Of a DNA stretch of 64,000 nt, positions 10,397 to 19,177 are shown in pieces. The notes beneath the pieces were generated by a model, which saw only the letters and a program-made list of their open reading frames with translations, searched no databases and was not told the DNA's origin. The stretch's first letter is position 1. Every line of letters starts with the position of its first letter. The DNA comes from Noviherbaspirillum aridicola (GTDB lineage: Bacteria; Pseudomonadota; Gammaproteobacteria; Burkholderiales; Burkholderiaceae_D). The stretch spans positions 1-64,000 of the forward strand of contig NZ_BPMK01000003.1 in assembly GCF_019656455.1 (NCBI RefSeq), written 5' to 3'. Position numbers and translations under genes: made by a program.

Positions 10397-10414
10397 CCCC
10401 GGCCCTCGCCGGGG
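10397..10414 (+). promoter_or_regulatory. GC hairpin after rodA
   Basis: CCCCGGC and GCCGGGG pair around CCTC, 6 nt after the rodA stop. There is no T-run behind it, so any terminator function would have to be factor-dependent. The remaining bases up to rlpA show no other clear element. Confidence 0.4.
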
Positions 10415-10572
10415 GCATCCTGTCGGTCCGGTAACAATTCTGTTGTTGCGGCAAAACTCTTGCCAAGGCACACTTTCCTCCTTCGCCGTCCGGCCCTCAC
10501 GCCGGGCGGCCTTCGCGGCAGCGAGCCCTCGCGCCGCTCCTTGCCCAGAACCCGCACGGAGGAAACCACAGG

Positions 10573-11631
10573 ATGCGCATTCGCTTCCAGGCCTGTCATC
10601 GCCATCTGAACACGTCCCTGCTGCTGCTGCCGCTCATCCTGGCCGGCTGCAGCAGCGTCCCGCTGAACGAGCCCGCGCCCGTCGCCACCGCGCCGGCCGT
10701 CGGCAAGAAGCCGTCCAATCTTCCCGCGCTGCCGCCCGCCGGTTCGGGACGCGGCGGCTACTACAAGGACGACGGCCCGGGCGACAATCCGCCCGACGGC
10801 CTGCTCGACACGCCCGACGCCGAGCCGCGGGTCGAGCCGCCGCTGGCGCGCGCCAACCGGCCCTATGTCGTGTTCGGCAAGACCTACACGCCGATGCCCG
10901 ACGGTCGCCCGTACAAGCAGCGCGGCATCGGCAGCTGGTACGGCAAGAAATTCCATGGACAGAAAACCTCTTCCGGCGAGCTCTACGACATGTACAAGAT
11001 GACGGCCGCGCATCCGACGCTGCCGATTCCCTCTTATGTGCGCGTGACCCATCTCGTCAACGGCAAGCAGGTCATCGTGCGCGTGAATGACCGCGGACCC
11101 TTCCATTCCGGCCGCATCATCGACCTGTCCTACACCGCGGCGCTCAAGCTCGGCTATCTCGGCAAGGGCAGCGGCGAACTCGAGGTCGAGCTGCTGCTGC
11201 CGGATGAAATCGCCCGCATCAACGCCGGCCGGACCCAGCTCGCCTCCCGGGCGGAGGCGCCGCAGCAGGCGGAGGTGATGGCGGTCTCGCTGGCCGGCGC
11301 CGATGCCGGCATCGAGACCCGGCCGCTGCCGCCGCCGGAAATCCTGCCCGCCGTGGTCCAGCAGTCGGCGCCGGCGGTCGTGCCGATGCCGGCGGGCGCC
11401 GCGGGCTACTATGTGCAGCTGGGCGCCTTCTCGCGCCAGGCGAATGCCGAGGCCGAGCGCGGCCGGCTGCAGCAGAACCAGGCGGCCGGCCCGCAAGCGA
11501 TCGAGGTGGTGCAGGCCGGCGGACTGTACCGGCTGCACAGCGGTCCCTTCGCCTCGCGCGAGGAAGCCGCCGCCGCGGCCACGCGCCTGCAGTCGGCGAG
11601 CGGCGCCCGGCCGGTGATCGTGCAGCGCTGA
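10573..11631 (+). CDS. rlpA: Septal ring lytic transglycosylase-like lipoprotein RlpA with SPOR domain
   Basis: RlpA proteins are outer-membrane lipoproteins; in Pseudomonas RlpA is a lytic transglycosylase acting on denuded glycans. The 352-residue protein has a lipobox (LILAGCSS, Cys near residue 26) and a double-psi beta-barrel with GIGSWYGKKFHGQKTSSGE and RVNDRGPFHSGRIIDLS. A C-terminal SPOR domain begins near YYVQLGAFSRQANAE (about residue 278). An SD (GGAGGAAACC) precedes the ATG. Its 3' end meets rsmI with one base between the stops. Catalytic function is inferred from the family. Confidence 0.95.
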   Translation: MRIRFQACHRHLNTSLLLLPLILAGCSSVPLNEPAPVATAPAVGKKPSNLPALPPAGSGRGGYYKDDGPGDNPPDGLLDTPDAEPRVEPPLARANRPYVVFGKTYTPMPDGRPYKQRGIGSWYGKKFHGQKTSSGELYDMYKMTAAHPTLPIPSYVRVTHLVNGKQVIVRVNDRGPFHSGRIIDLSYTAALKLGYLGKGSGELEVELLLPDEIARINAGRTQLASRAEAPQQAEVMAVSLAGADAGIETRPLPPPEILPAVVQQSAPAVVPMPAGAAGYYVQLGAFSRQANAEAERGRLQQNQAAGPQAIEVVQAGGLYRLHSGPFASREEAAAAATRLQSASGARPVIVQR

Positions 11632-11632
11632 G

Positions 11633-12541
11633 TCAGTCGCCCGACTTCATCTTCAGCGCCTGTTCATACAGGGCGTTCTTCTTCAGCCCGGTGATGCGGG
11701 CGGCCAGCGAGGCCGCCTGCTTCACGCTGCATTCCTCCAGCAGGATCGCGAGCAGCCGTCGTGCTTCCTGATCGTCGTCGCCATCGGCAGCCGATGCGCC
11801 TTCCACCAGCAGCACATATTCGCCCTTCTCGCGCTTGGCGTCCGCGGCCAGCCAGGCCGGCGCCTCGGCCAGGGAGCAGCGGTGAATCTCTTCGAACAGC
11901 TTGCTCAGTTCGCGTGCGAACACCACCTGCCTCTCGCCGCCGAGCACCGACAGCAGTGCCTGCGCGGTGTCGACGATGCGATGCGGCGCCTCGTACAGGA
12001 CCAGCGTCGCTTCCACGTCCGCCAGCTTGCGCAGGGCATCCTCGCGCTGCTTCGCCTTCGACGGCAGGAAGCCGGCAAACAGGAAGCGGTCCTGCACCAG
12101 CCCGCTCGCCGACAGGGCCGCCACCGCCGCCGACGGCCCCGGCAGCGGCATCACCTGCAGGCCGGCCGCGCGTACCGCATCCACGATGCGCGCCCCCGGG
12201 TCCGATACCGCCGGCGTGCCCGCGTCCGACACCAGCGCGATACGCTGACCCGCCCGCAGACGCTCGACGATGCGCTGCGCCGCTTCGCGCTCATTGTGTT
12301 CGTGCGCGGCCAGCAGTTCCTTCGACAGGCCGTAGCGCGACAACAGCTGCCCGGTGTTGCGCGTGTCTTCGCAGGCCACCGCATCGGCGATCGCGAGCGC
12401 ATTGATGGCTCGCAATGTGATATCCCCCGCGTTTCCGATGGGGGTGGCCACCACATATAATGTCGCGGTTGGCCATGCCTGCTGCGACACTTCCTGCATC
12501 AGGGCGGCAACAGAGGGAGTGGCGGAATGGGAAGCTGTCAT
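11633..12541 (-). CDS. rsmI: 16S rRNA (cytidine(1402)-2'-O)-methyltransferase
   Basis: RsmI 2'-O-methylates C1402 in the decoding centre of 16S rRNA using SAM. The sequence has LYVVATPIGNAGDITLRA, CEDTRNTGQLLSRYG, ALVSDAGTPAVSDPGARIV and LPGPSAAVAALSASGL, all standard for the family, and a C-terminal helical extension (SVKQAASLAARITGLKKNALYE). The ATG at 12541 gives 302 residues. An in-frame ATG at 12499 would give 288, close to the 286 of E. coli, and neither has an obvious SD. It is divergent from the lpoA-like gene, as in E. coli. Confidence 0.96.
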   Translation of the reverse strand: MTASHSATPSVAALMQEVSQQAWPTATLYVVATPIGNAGDITLRAINALAIADAVACEDTRNTGQLLSRYGLSKELLAAHEHNEREAAQRIVERLRAGQRIALVSDAGTPAVSDPGARIVDAVRAAGLQVMPLPGPSAAVAALSASGLVQDRFLFAGFLPSKAKQREDALRKLADVEATLVLYEAPHRIVDTAQALLSVLGGERQVVFARELSKLFEEIHRCSLAEAPAWLAADAKREKGEYVLLVEGASAADGDDDQEARRLLAILLEECSVKQAASLAARITGLKKNALYEQALKMKSGD

Positions 12542-12553
12542 AAGGAGAGGGCG

Positions 12554-13795
12554 ATGGTGAGCCGGATGGCGAATGCGGTGCTGCTGGTCTGCGTGCTGAG
12601 CGGATTGTGCCTGCCCGTGCAGGCAAATACAACCGCGAAGGCCGCGACAGCCGTGACGGGCCCGGGCGCCTCTGCCGCCGTTCATCCGCCGCAGCTGCTG
12701 GCCCAGACCGATCTCGCGCTGCCACCCGTTCCGGTGCCGCTGACCGACCAGCCGATGGTGCGCATCGCGCTCCTGCTGCCGACCCAGTCCGAAGCGCTGC
12801 GTACCGCCGCCGAGATGGTGCGCGCGGGATTCCAGGCCGGTTTCGAGCGCGACCCGCACGGCGTGGATGTGCAGCTGGTCGAGACCGGCGATGCGCCCCA
12901 GGATGTGCTGACCGGCTTCAACGCGGCCAGCATCGAACACGACATCGTGGTGGGCCCCCTGTCGCGCACCGGCGTGACCGCGGTGGCGCAGAGCGCCAGC
13001 CTGCAGCGGCCCACCATCGCGCTCAACACGCCGGACGCCAACGCCAGCGGCGACGTGCCGCTCGCGCTGCCGGCGCAGATGCTGCCGATCGGACTGTCGG
13101 TCGAGGACGAGGCCAGGCAGGTGGCCGGCTGGGCCGCAAGCCAGCATCCGCGCGCCCGCGCCCTCATCGTATTCACCGGGACCGCGTGGCAGCGCCGCGC
13201 CGCCCGCGCATTCGAACAGCAGTGGCAGCAGCTCGGCCGCGAAAGCGAGCCGGTGGAGCTGCAGTCCAGCGACGGCTTCGTCAATGCGCGCGCGCTGTTG
13301 CAGATGAAGCCGCAGCTGGAGCAGCAGCCCGAAGTCCCGGTGCTGATCTTCGCCGCGCTCGACGCCCGCCAGGCGCGCCAGGTCCGCGCGCTGATGGGGC
13401 CGGAGCTGCCGCTGTACGGCACCTCGCAGCTCAATTCCTCGCCGCCGCCGCAACTGCAGGCCGCGACGCCGGGCATGCCGGACATGGACGGCGTGCGCCT
13501 GGTCGAAATCCCCTGGCTGCTGCAACCGGATCATCCCGCGGTGATGGCTTATCCCGTCTTGCCGCCGCTGCCGAACGCGCTGCGCAGCGCCGACCTTGAG
13601 CGGCTGTACGCGCTCGGCATCGACGCCTATCGCGTGGCGCACGAGATCGCGATGCAGCGCCGCAGCTTCGAACTCGACGGCGTCACCGGCAAGCTCGCGG
13701 TCAGTCTCGATGCCGCCGGCGCCCGCTTTTCGCGCAGCGCCGATCGGGCGGTGTATCGCAACGGCGCGGTCGTGCCCCTGCCGAACGGGCGTTGA
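12554..13795 (+). CDS. LpoA/LppC-like penicillin-binding protein activator homologue, short and apparently not a lipoprotein
   Basis: LppC-family proteins (E. coli LpoA) activate PBP1A from the outer membrane. This 413-residue product has a type I periplasmic-binding fold: VRIALLLPTQSEALRTAAEMV, DIVVGPLSRTGVTAVAQ, IFAALDARQARQVR and LYGTSQLNS. Position between rsmI and yraN-diaA-dolP is exactly that of lpoA. Two differences stand out: it lacks the N-terminal TPR-like domain (E. coli LpoA is about 678 residues), and the signal peptide has no acceptable lipobox (LSGLC, followed by VQA-NT, which looks like a signal peptidase I site). The ATG at 12554 has an SD, AAGGAGAGG. Whether it activates a PBP is inference. 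Confidence 0.85.
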   Translation: MVSRMANAVLLVCVLSGLCLPVQANTTAKAATAVTGPGASAAVHPPQLLAQTDLALPPVPVPLTDQPMVRIALLLPTQSEALRTAAEMVRAGFQAGFERDPHGVDVQLVETGDAPQDVLTGFNAASIEHDIVVGPLSRTGVTAVAQSASLQRPTIALNTPDANASGDVPLALPAQMLPIGLSVEDEARQVAGWAASQHPRARALIVFTGTAWQRRAARAFEQQWQQLGRESEPVELQSSDGFVNARALLQMKPQLEQQPEVPVLIFAALDARQARQVRALMGPELPLYGTSQLNSSPPPQLQAATPGMPDMDGVRLVEIPWLLQPDHPAVMAYPVLPPLPNALRSADLERLYALGIDAYRVAHEIAMQRRSFELDGVTGKLAVSLDAAGARFSRSADRAVYRNGAVVPLPNGR

Positions 13796-13802
13796 GAAGG
13801 GC

Positions 13803-14177
13803 ATGGGCCTGCTGGCGCGGCTGAAGGGCGTCCGCACCGCGCGCCAGCAGGCCGGCGACGCGGCCGAGGACAGGGCGCTGCATTACCTGGCGGCGCAGGG
13901 CATGCGACTGGTCGAACGCAATTTCCGCTGCAGGGGCGGCGAGATCGACCTGATCATGCAGTCCGGCGAAACCCTGATCTTCGTCGAAGTCCGCCAGCGC
14001 ACCGGCGACAGCCATGGCGACGCCGCCGCCAGCATCACCCCGCGCAAGCAGGCACGCATACTGCTCGCCGCCCAGATCTTCCTGCAGCGCTACCGCGAGC
14101 CGCCGCCCTGCCGCATCGACGTGATCAGCATCGACGGCGCAAGGCTGCAGTGGCTGCGCAACGCTATCCAGGCCTGA
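13803..14177 (+). CDS. yraN: YraN/UPF0102 family endonuclease-like protein
   Basis: This is a 124-residue protein of the restriction-endonuclease-like UPF0102 family. It has a glutamate and aspartate in [22 protein letters not shown] (the D-ExK-like region; the usual K is here Q/R), and [18 protein letters not shown] after it. Function in the cell is not established; related proteins are linked to DNA metabolism. The ATG at 13803 has GAGAAGGG upstream and lies 7 nt after the lpoA-like stop, so the two are probably co-transcribed. Confidence 0.9.
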   Translation: MGLLARLKGVRTARQQAGDAAEDRALHYLAAQGMRLVERNFRCRGGEIDLIMQSGETLIFVEVRQRTGDSHGDAAASITPRKQARILLAAQIFLQRYREPPPCRIDVISIDGARLQWLRNAIQA

Positions 14178-14232
14178 TTGCAATTGCTCAACACGCGGGA
14201 AATCCGCGCCAGACCGAGTCCTGCTCCTGCTC

Positions 14233-14238
14233 TATAAT
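14233..14238 (+). promoter_or_regulatory. -10-like TATAAT just upstream of diaA
   Basis: A perfect TATAAT ends 10 nt before the diaA ATG, so transcription from it would give a very short leader. No good -35 sequence lies 16-18 nt upstream. Activity is uncertain. Confidence 0.3.
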
Positions 14239-14248
14239 TCCACGCATC

Positions 14249-14845
14249 ATGACGAACCAACGCATCCAGGCGCACTTCCAGGAAAGTGCCGACCTCAAGA
14301 CGCGGTCCGCGGCCCTGCTGGCGGAACCGATTTCCGAAGCCGTGCAACTTATGTTCTCGGCATTGTCTAATGGCAACAAGATCCTTGCGTGCGGCAACGG
14401 CGGCTCGGCCGCCGACTGCCAGCATTTCGCTGCCGAACTGGTCGGACGCTTCGAGCGCGAGCGCCTGCCGCTGCCCGCGCTGGCGCTGACGACCGACACC
14501 TCGATCCTGACCGCGGTCGGCAACGACTACGCGTTCAACGACATCTTCAGCAAGCAGGTGCAGGCCTTCGGTCAGGCCGGCGACATCCTGCTGGCGCTGT
14601 CCACCTCGGGCAACTCCGCCAACGTGGTGGCGGCGGTGGAAGCGGCGCTCGAGCGCGACATGCGCGTGGTGGCGCTGACCGGCAAGGGCGGCGGCGCGAT
14701 CGCCAGGATGCTGACCGACGCCGACGTGCACATCTGCGTGCCGCACGACCGCACGGCGCGGATACAGGAAGTGCATTTGTTGACGATTCACTGTTTGTGC
14801 GACGGCATCGACGTCGCCTTGTTTGGGGAGGATATGCATGAATAA
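14249..14845 (+). CDS. diaA: DnaA initiator-associating SIS-domain protein
   Basis: DiaA promotes assembly of DnaA on oriC; close relatives (GmhA) are sedoheptulose-7-phosphate isomerases. The 198-residue protein is one SIS domain: [21 protein letters not shown] (phosphosugar loop), [19 protein letters not shown] and [20 protein letters not shown]. Gene order lpoA-yraN-diaA-dolP favours diaA over gmhA. It overlaps the start of dolP by 8 bp. Confidence 0.88.
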   Translation: MTNQRIQAHFQESADLKTRSAALLAEPISEAVQLMFSALSNGNKILACGNGGSAADCQHFAAELVGRFERERLPLPALALTTDTSILTAVGNDYAFNDIFSKQVQAFGQAGDILLALSTSGNSANVVAAVEAALERDMRVVALTGKGGGAIARMLTDADVHICVPHDRTARIQEVHLLTIHCLCDGIDVALFGEDMHE

Positions 14846-15497
14846 ACGTTTCACCCGCGCCGCGGCCAGGGCCGTGCTGTGCGGCGCCCTCGTCGCCAGC
14901 CTTGCCGGCTGCGTCGAGATGGCCGTCGGCACCGCCGTGCTCGGCACGCTCGCGGCCACCGATCGCCGCACCTTCGGCGCACAGACCGAGGACAAGGCCA
15001 TCGTGTTCAAGGGCGAAACCCGGATTCCGAACATCGTCGGCAACGCCGGCCATGTCAACGTCACCGCCTTCAACCGCAAGGTGCTGCTGACCGGCGAAGT
15101 GCGCGACGAGCAGATGAAAGCCGCGGTCGAGCGCGAGGTGGCGGCGATCGAGGGCGTGCAGTCCGTCGTCAACGATCTCGCCGTCATGCTGCCGTCGAGC
15201 TTCGCATCGCGCTCTAACGACACGCTCATCACCGGCAAGGTCAAGGCGAGCTTCGTCGACGCCAAGGACCTGTACGCCAACGCCATCAAGGTGGTGACCG
15301 AGCGCGGCGAGGTTTACCTTATGGGACGCGTGACCGAGCGCGAAGGCCAGCGCGCGGCCGACCTGGTGCGCACCATCGGCGGCGTCACCAAGGTGGTCAA
15401 GGTGTTCGAGTACATCAGCGAGGACGACCTGCGCCAGCTCACCCGCACGTCGGATACCGCCCAGAGCGGCCAGACCCAGAGCGGCCAGGCCCGCTAG
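14838..15497 (+). CDS. dolP: Outer-membrane BON-domain lipoprotein (DolP/YraP)
   Basis: DolP is a division-site-localised lipoprotein that maintains outer-membrane integrity. The 219-residue protein has a lipobox (ASLAGC, Cys near residue 25) and two BON domains: the first with [19 protein letters not shown], the second with [21 protein letters not shown] short GQTQSGQ-type tail follows. The ATG at 14838 has GGGGAGGA upstream and overlaps the diaA end. A strong intrinsic terminator lies 35 nt downstream, closing the cluster. Confidence 0.93.
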   Translation: MNKRFTRAAARAVLCGALVASLAGCVEMAVGTAVLGTLAATDRRTFGAQTEDKAIVFKGETRIPNIVGNAGHVNVTAFNRKVLLTGEVRDEQMKAAVEREVAAIEGVQSVVNDLAVMLPSSFASRSNDTLITGKVKASFVDAKDLYANAIKVVTERGEVYLMGRVTEREGQRAADLVRTIGGVTKVVKVFEYISEDDLRQLTRTSDTAQSGQTQSGQAR

Positions 15498-15532
15498 ACA
15501 GGACGGAATATTTCCCCCGGGATGCTATAGTA

Positions 15533-15565
15533 GGCCGCGGACCGCAAGGATCCGCGGCCTTTTTC
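15533..15565 (+). terminator. Intrinsic terminator after dolP
   Basis: A 9-bp stem GGCCGCGGA / TCCGCGGCC with a 9-nt loop is followed directly by TTTTT. It ends 14 nt before the lemA start, so lemA needs its own promoter or readthrough. Confidence 0.9.
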
Positions 15566-15578
15566 CTTGGAGGGAGTC

Positions 15579-16169
15579 ATGACCTCAGCCATCGTCGCAG
15601 CCGTCATCGCGCTGCTCATCCTGTTCTGGGCCGTCGGCGCCTACAACCGTCTGGTCAGCCTGCGCAATCAGTTCAAGAATGCCTTCGCCCAGATCGACGT
15701 GCAGCTCAAGCGGCGCTACGACCTGATACCCAATCTGGTGGAGACCGCGCGCGGATACATGAAGCATGAGCGCGACACGCTGGAGGCGGTCATCAATGCG
15801 CGCAACCAGGCCGTCAGCGCCAGCACGAGAGCGGCCGCCGCGCCCGGCGACGCCGACGCGGTGCGCCAGCTGGCGGCAGCGGACGGCATGCTCAGCGCCT
15901 CGCTCGGCAAGATGTTCGCGTTGTCCGAATCCTATCCCGATCTCAAGGCCAACCAGAACATGATGCAGCTCACCGAAGAGCTGACCAGCACCGAAAACCG
16001 CATCGCCTTCGCCCGCCAGGCCTACAACGACGGCGTGATGGAGTACAACAACTCGCGCGAGCAGTTCCCCGGCTCCATCATCGCGGGCATGTTCGCCTTC
16101 ACCCCTGCGCAACTGCTGGAAGCGACCGAATCGCCCGAAGAGCGCAAGCCGGTCAAGGTTTCTTTCTGA
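15579..16169 (+). CDS. lemA: LemA family membrane protein
   Basis: LemA proteins are anchored by one N-terminal helix with a long helical domain; their role is not settled. The 196-residue protein starts MTSAIVAAVIALLILFWAVG (anchor) followed by the hallmark NQFKNAFAQIDVQLKRRYDLIPNLV. It also has YPDLKANQNMMQLTEELTSTENRIAFARQ, all highly conserved. The ATG at 15579 has a strong SD (GGAGGGAG). It precedes an M48 metalloprotease gene by 7 nt, a common pairing in which LemA is associated with HtpX-like proteases. Confidence 0.95.
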   Translation: MTSAIVAAVIALLILFWAVGAYNRLVSLRNQFKNAFAQIDVQLKRRYDLIPNLVETARGYMKHERDTLEAVINARNQAVSASTRAAAAPGDADAVRQLAAADGMLSASLGKMFALSESYPDLKANQNMMQLTEELTSTENRIAFARQAYNDGVMEYNNSREQFPGSIIAGMFAFTPAQLLEATESPEERKPVKVSF

Positions 16170-16176
16170 CACCGCG

Positions 16177-18063
16177 ATGAATTTCTTCGCGCAGCAGGAG
16201 CATGCGCGGCGGCAGACGCGCAAGCTGGTGGTGCTGTTTGCGCTCGCGGTGCTGGCCATCGTCGCCGCGGTCAACGCGGTGGTCGCGCTGGCATGGAGCT
16301 GGACGCAGACCGGCGCCGTGTTCGGCATCCGCGACTGGCCGCGCGGCTTCTTCGCCACCAACACCGGCGTGACCCTGGCGCTGATCGGCGTCGGCACGCT
16401 GATCGAAATGCTGAACCTGCGCGACGGCGGCGACGCGGTGGCGAAGATGGCCGGCGGCCGGCAGGTGCCGCCATCCTCCACCGACCTGCTGGAGCGGCGA
16501 CTGCTCAACGTGGTGGAAGAAATGGCGATCGCCTCCGGCATCGCGGTGCCCCGCGTCTATCTGCTCGACCGCGAAACCGCGATCAATGCCTTCGCCGCCG
16601 GCTACAACCCCGACGAAGCGGTGGTCGCGGTCACCCGCGGCGCGCTCACCCGGCTTACCCGCGACGAGCTGCAGGGCGTGATCGGCCACGAGTTCAGCCA
16701 CATCCTCAACGGCGACATGCGGCTCAACATCCGCCTGATCGGCCTGCTCGCGGGGCTGCAGATGATCGCCGGTTTCGGCCGCCATCTGATCGACTTCGGC
16801 TCCCACAGCTGGAGCGGGCGCGAGGAGCGCCGCAAGCAGGGCTCGCTGCGCGTCGTGCTGGTGCTGACCGGTTTCGGCATGCTTGTGGTCGGCTACATCG
16901 GCGTCTTCTTCGGAAGGGTGATCAAGGCCGCGGTATCGCGCCAGCGCGAATTCCTCGCCGATGCGAGCGCGGTGCAGTTCACCCGCAACGCGGACGGACT
17001 CGGCAACGCCCTGCGCAAGATCGCCGGTCTCTCGCGCAGCATCCAGCCCGGCTCGCGCATCGAGCATCCGAGCGCGGAACAGTTGTCGCATCTGTTCCTC
17101 GGCGCGGCGAGCGGGTCGCTCGCCGCCGGCTGGCTGGCCACCCATCCGCCGGTCGAGGAGCGGCTGCGCCGCATCTATGGCCGCAGCATGACGCCGCTCG
17201 ACGCCGCCGAGATGCCGGCGCCCGCGGCGCGGCAAGAGACGCTGCCCGACATTCCCTATGAGGCGACCGGCTTCGCGGCGGCGTCGGTCATGGAACGGCC
17301 TCGCCTCGGCGATCCGGCGGTGCTGCCCGCGGATGTCGATGCCGCGCTGCGTCAGCCGCAGTCGGCCTGCGATATCGTGCATGCGCTGCTGCTGGAGCAG
17401 GGCGCCGCGCGCGCCGCGCAGCTCGCGACGCTGTCGCCGGCACGGGCACGCATGGCGGAATACCTGGCGGACAAGATCGCCGGCCTGCCGCAGAGCGCGC
17501 GCCTGCCGCTGCTCGATCTCGCGATGCCGGCGCTCAGGGAGCTCGATGCCGCCCGGCGGGCGCAGCTGCTCGCCTCGGTGGCCGGTCTCATTGCCGCCGA
17601 CCGCCGCGTCACCCTCGTGGAATTCGTGATCCAGACCGTGCTCGCGCGCCGCCTGTCGCCACGCGCCGCCCGTCCGGTGCCGGTGCGCCATCACGATCTG
17701 TCCGGGATCCGGGACGCGTGCCGCGTGCTGCTGTCGATGGTCGTGCACCTCGCGTCCGCGGGCGGCGATGCCGGCGCGCGTTTCGCCGCCGGCGCAGCGC
17801 GCCTGCCCCAGGCTGGGCTATCATCCGAACTCGCGCTGCCGGTCGCGGAACTCGGTTTTCCGAGAGTCAATGAAGCGCTTGAGCAGGTGCACCGTCTCGC
17901 GCCGCTGGCCAAGCCCTTGCTGATCAAGGCATTGCTCGCGGCGGCCGGCGAGCCCTTGCCCCCGCAGGCCGCGGATCTGCTGCGCGCGATATGCGCCGCG
18001 ATCGAGGCTCCGGTGCCCGAGGCGGTCTCCGCGAGCTATCCCCGTTTTCACTGGAAATCCTGA
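16177..18063 (+). CDS. M48 family membrane zinc metalloprotease with long C-terminal domain
   Basis: The protein has 628 residues. The N-terminal half has two membrane helices (LVVLFALAVLAIVAAVNAVV and FFATNTGVTLALIGVGTL) and the zinc site in IGHEFSHILNGDMRLN (HExxH, about residue 170). Two further hydrophobic segments follow (IGLLAGLQMIAGFG and LVLTGFGMLVVGYIGVFFG), then RQREFLADASAVQFTRN with the third zinc ligand Glu. This is the HtpX/Ste24 layout. HtpX itself has about 290 residues; here an extra 280-residue, mostly helical soluble part follows (from about residue 345), not recognised. Its stop overlaps the next ATG (TGATG). Substrate is unknown; envelope quality control is inferred from the family. 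Confidence 0.9.
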   Translation: MNFFAQQEHARRQTRKLVVLFALAVLAIVAAVNAVVALAWSWTQTGAVFGIRDWPRGFFATNTGVTLALIGVGTLIEMLNLRDGGDAVAKMAGGRQVPPSSTDLLERRLLNVVEEMAIASGIAVPRVYLLDRETAINAFAAGYNPDEAVVAVTRGALTRLTRDELQGVIGHEFSHILNGDMRLNIRLIGLLAGLQMIAGFGRHLIDFGSHSWSGREERRKQGSLRVVLVLTGFGMLVVGYIGVFFGRVIKAAVSRQREFLADASAVQFTRNADGLGNALRKIAGLSRSIQPGSRIEHPSAEQLSHLFLGAASGSLAAGWLATHPPVEERLRRIYGRSMTPLDAAEMPAPAARQETLPDIPYEATGFAAASVMERPRLGDPAVLPADVDAALRQPQSACDIVHALLLEQGAARAAQLATLSPARARMAEYLADKIAGLPQSARLPLLDLAMPALRELDAARRAQLLASVAGLIAADRRVTLVEFVIQTVLARRLSPRAARPVPVRHHDLSGIRDACRVLLSMVVHLASAGGDAGARFAAGAARLPQAGLSSELALPVAELGFPRVNEALEQVHRLAPLAKPLLIKALLAAAGEPLPPQAADLLRAICAAIEAPVPEAVSASYPRFHWKS

Positions 18064-18494
18064 TGAGAAGACAATTCCTCAAACTTGCCGCCGGCCTGCT
18101 GGCGGCCCTGGCGCTGCCGACGGCGGCGACGGCCGAAGAGCCGATGAAGGTGGTCTACCACCTGACCGAGGGCATCGACCAGGCCGCGCGCGCGATGGGC
18201 AACATCCGCAACCATCTCCGCGCCGAGCCCGATACCAGGATCGTGGTCGTCACCAACGGAGACGGCATCCGTTTCCTGCTCAAGGGTGCGCGCGAGCGCA
18301 ACGGCCGGCCCTTCGACGCGGCCGTCGCCGCGCTGGCCGAGCAGGGCGTGGAATTCCGCGTATGCAAGAACACGCTGACCGCGCATGACGTGCCGCTCGA
18401 CCAGCTGCTGCCGCAGGCCAGGCTGGTGACGTCCGGCGTGGTGGAAGCGGCGCGCCTGCAGACGCGCGAAGGCTACGCCTACCTGCGTCCCTGA
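18063..18494 (+). CDS. Exported DsrE/DsrF-like protein
   Basis: The 143-residue protein begins with an Arg-rich, signal-like leader (MRRQFLKLAAGLLAALALP ending TAATA-EE). It continues with a DsrE-fold domain: MKVVYHLTEG, RIVVVTNGDGIRFLLKG, FRVCKNTL and LVTSGVVEAARLQTREGYAY. DsrE-like proteins handle sulfur in the cytoplasm; exported versions occur in many Burkholderiales with unknown function. A single conserved Cys (VCKNTL) could be redox-active. It is coupled to the protease gene by TGATG and is upstream of a TlpA-like thioredoxin, which suggests a periplasmic redox or sulfur theme. Confidence 0.85.
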   Translation: MRRQFLKLAAGLLAALALPTAATAEEPMKVVYHLTEGIDQAARAMGNIRNHLRAEPDTRIVVVTNGDGIRFLLKGARERNGRPFDAAVAALAEQGVEFRVCKNTLTAHDVPLDQLLPQARLVTSGVVEAARLQTREGYAYLRP

Positions 18495-18517
18495 AGCGCC
18501 GGGCGGCGCGGAGAACT

Positions 18518-18523
18518 ATAATC
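18518..18523 (+). promoter_or_regulatory. -10-like TATAAT upstream of the TlpA-like gene
   Basis: A perfect TATAAT lies 42 nt before the ATG at 18566. The hexamer 17 nt upstream is not TTGACA-like, so this is a weak promoter call. Confidence 0.35.
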
Positions 18524-18565
18524 GCGCTATCCGCACCTTCCCGCACCTTCTTACGCCGCCCCGTC

Positions 18566-19090
18566 ATGGAAGCAGAAATCGCCAGTTCCCGTACCCGCAA
18601 CCTGGTCAAGATCGCCATTGCGCTCATCGTCGCCGCGCTCGCCGTCGTCGGCTATCTGTCGCTGTCCACGTCCAAGCCCGCGCCCGAGGTCACCTTCAGC
18701 AGCATCACCGGCGAGAAGCTGCCGATGCAGAGCCTGCGCGGCAAGGTGGTGATGGTCAATTTCTGGGCGACCAGCTGCACCACCTGCATCAAGGAGATGC
18801 CGGCGATGGTCGAGACCTACAACAAGTACAAGGACCGCGGGCTGGATTTCGTCGCGGTGGCCATGAGCTACGATCCGCCCAACTATGTGCTCAACTATGC
18901 GCAGACCCGGCAGCTGCCGTTCAGGGTCGCGCTCGACACGCAGGGCGAGGTGGCGAAGTCCTTCGGCGACGTGCAGCTGACACCGACCACGTTCGTCATC
19001 GACAAGGATGGGCAGATCATCAAGCGCTATGTGGGTGAGCCGGATTTCGCGGCGCTGCATCAGTTGCTGGAGAAGGCGCTGGCGGCCTGA
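18566..19090 (+). CDS. TlpA/ResA-like membrane-anchored thioredoxin
   Basis: The 174-residue protein has one N-terminal helix (LVKIAIALIVAALAVVGYL) and a periplasmic thioredoxin domain. The active site is in VNFWATSCTTCIKEMPAM, a CTTC variant of CxxC. The cis-proline block is VQLTPTTFVIDKDGQI. TlpA/ResA proteins reduce disulphides in the periplasm, often during cytochrome c maturation. No cytochrome or ccm gene is adjacent, so the target is unknown. Confidence 0.92.
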   Translation: MEAEIASSRTRNLVKIAIALIVAALAVVGYLSLSTSKPAPEVTFSSITGEKLPMQSLRGKVVMVNFWATSCTTCIKEMPAMVETYNKYKDRGLDFVAVAMSYDPPNYVLNYAQTRQLPFRVALDTQGEVAKSFGDVQLTPTTFVIDKDGQIIKRYVGEPDFAALHQLLEKALAA

Positions 19091-19177
19091 AAACGGCAGG
19101 GCAGGCGTTGCTGCCTGCTTCCGGCGCCGGTCCGGAGCAAGGCCTGTACCGCGGCATTCTCGGGCCGGCCCCGCCGT

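Noticed and set aside
14320-14348. GGAACC followed 16 nt later by CAACTTA, resembling an hrp box
   Set aside because: It lies inside diaA, has a mismatch in the invariant CCAC part and is not followed by a gene start.
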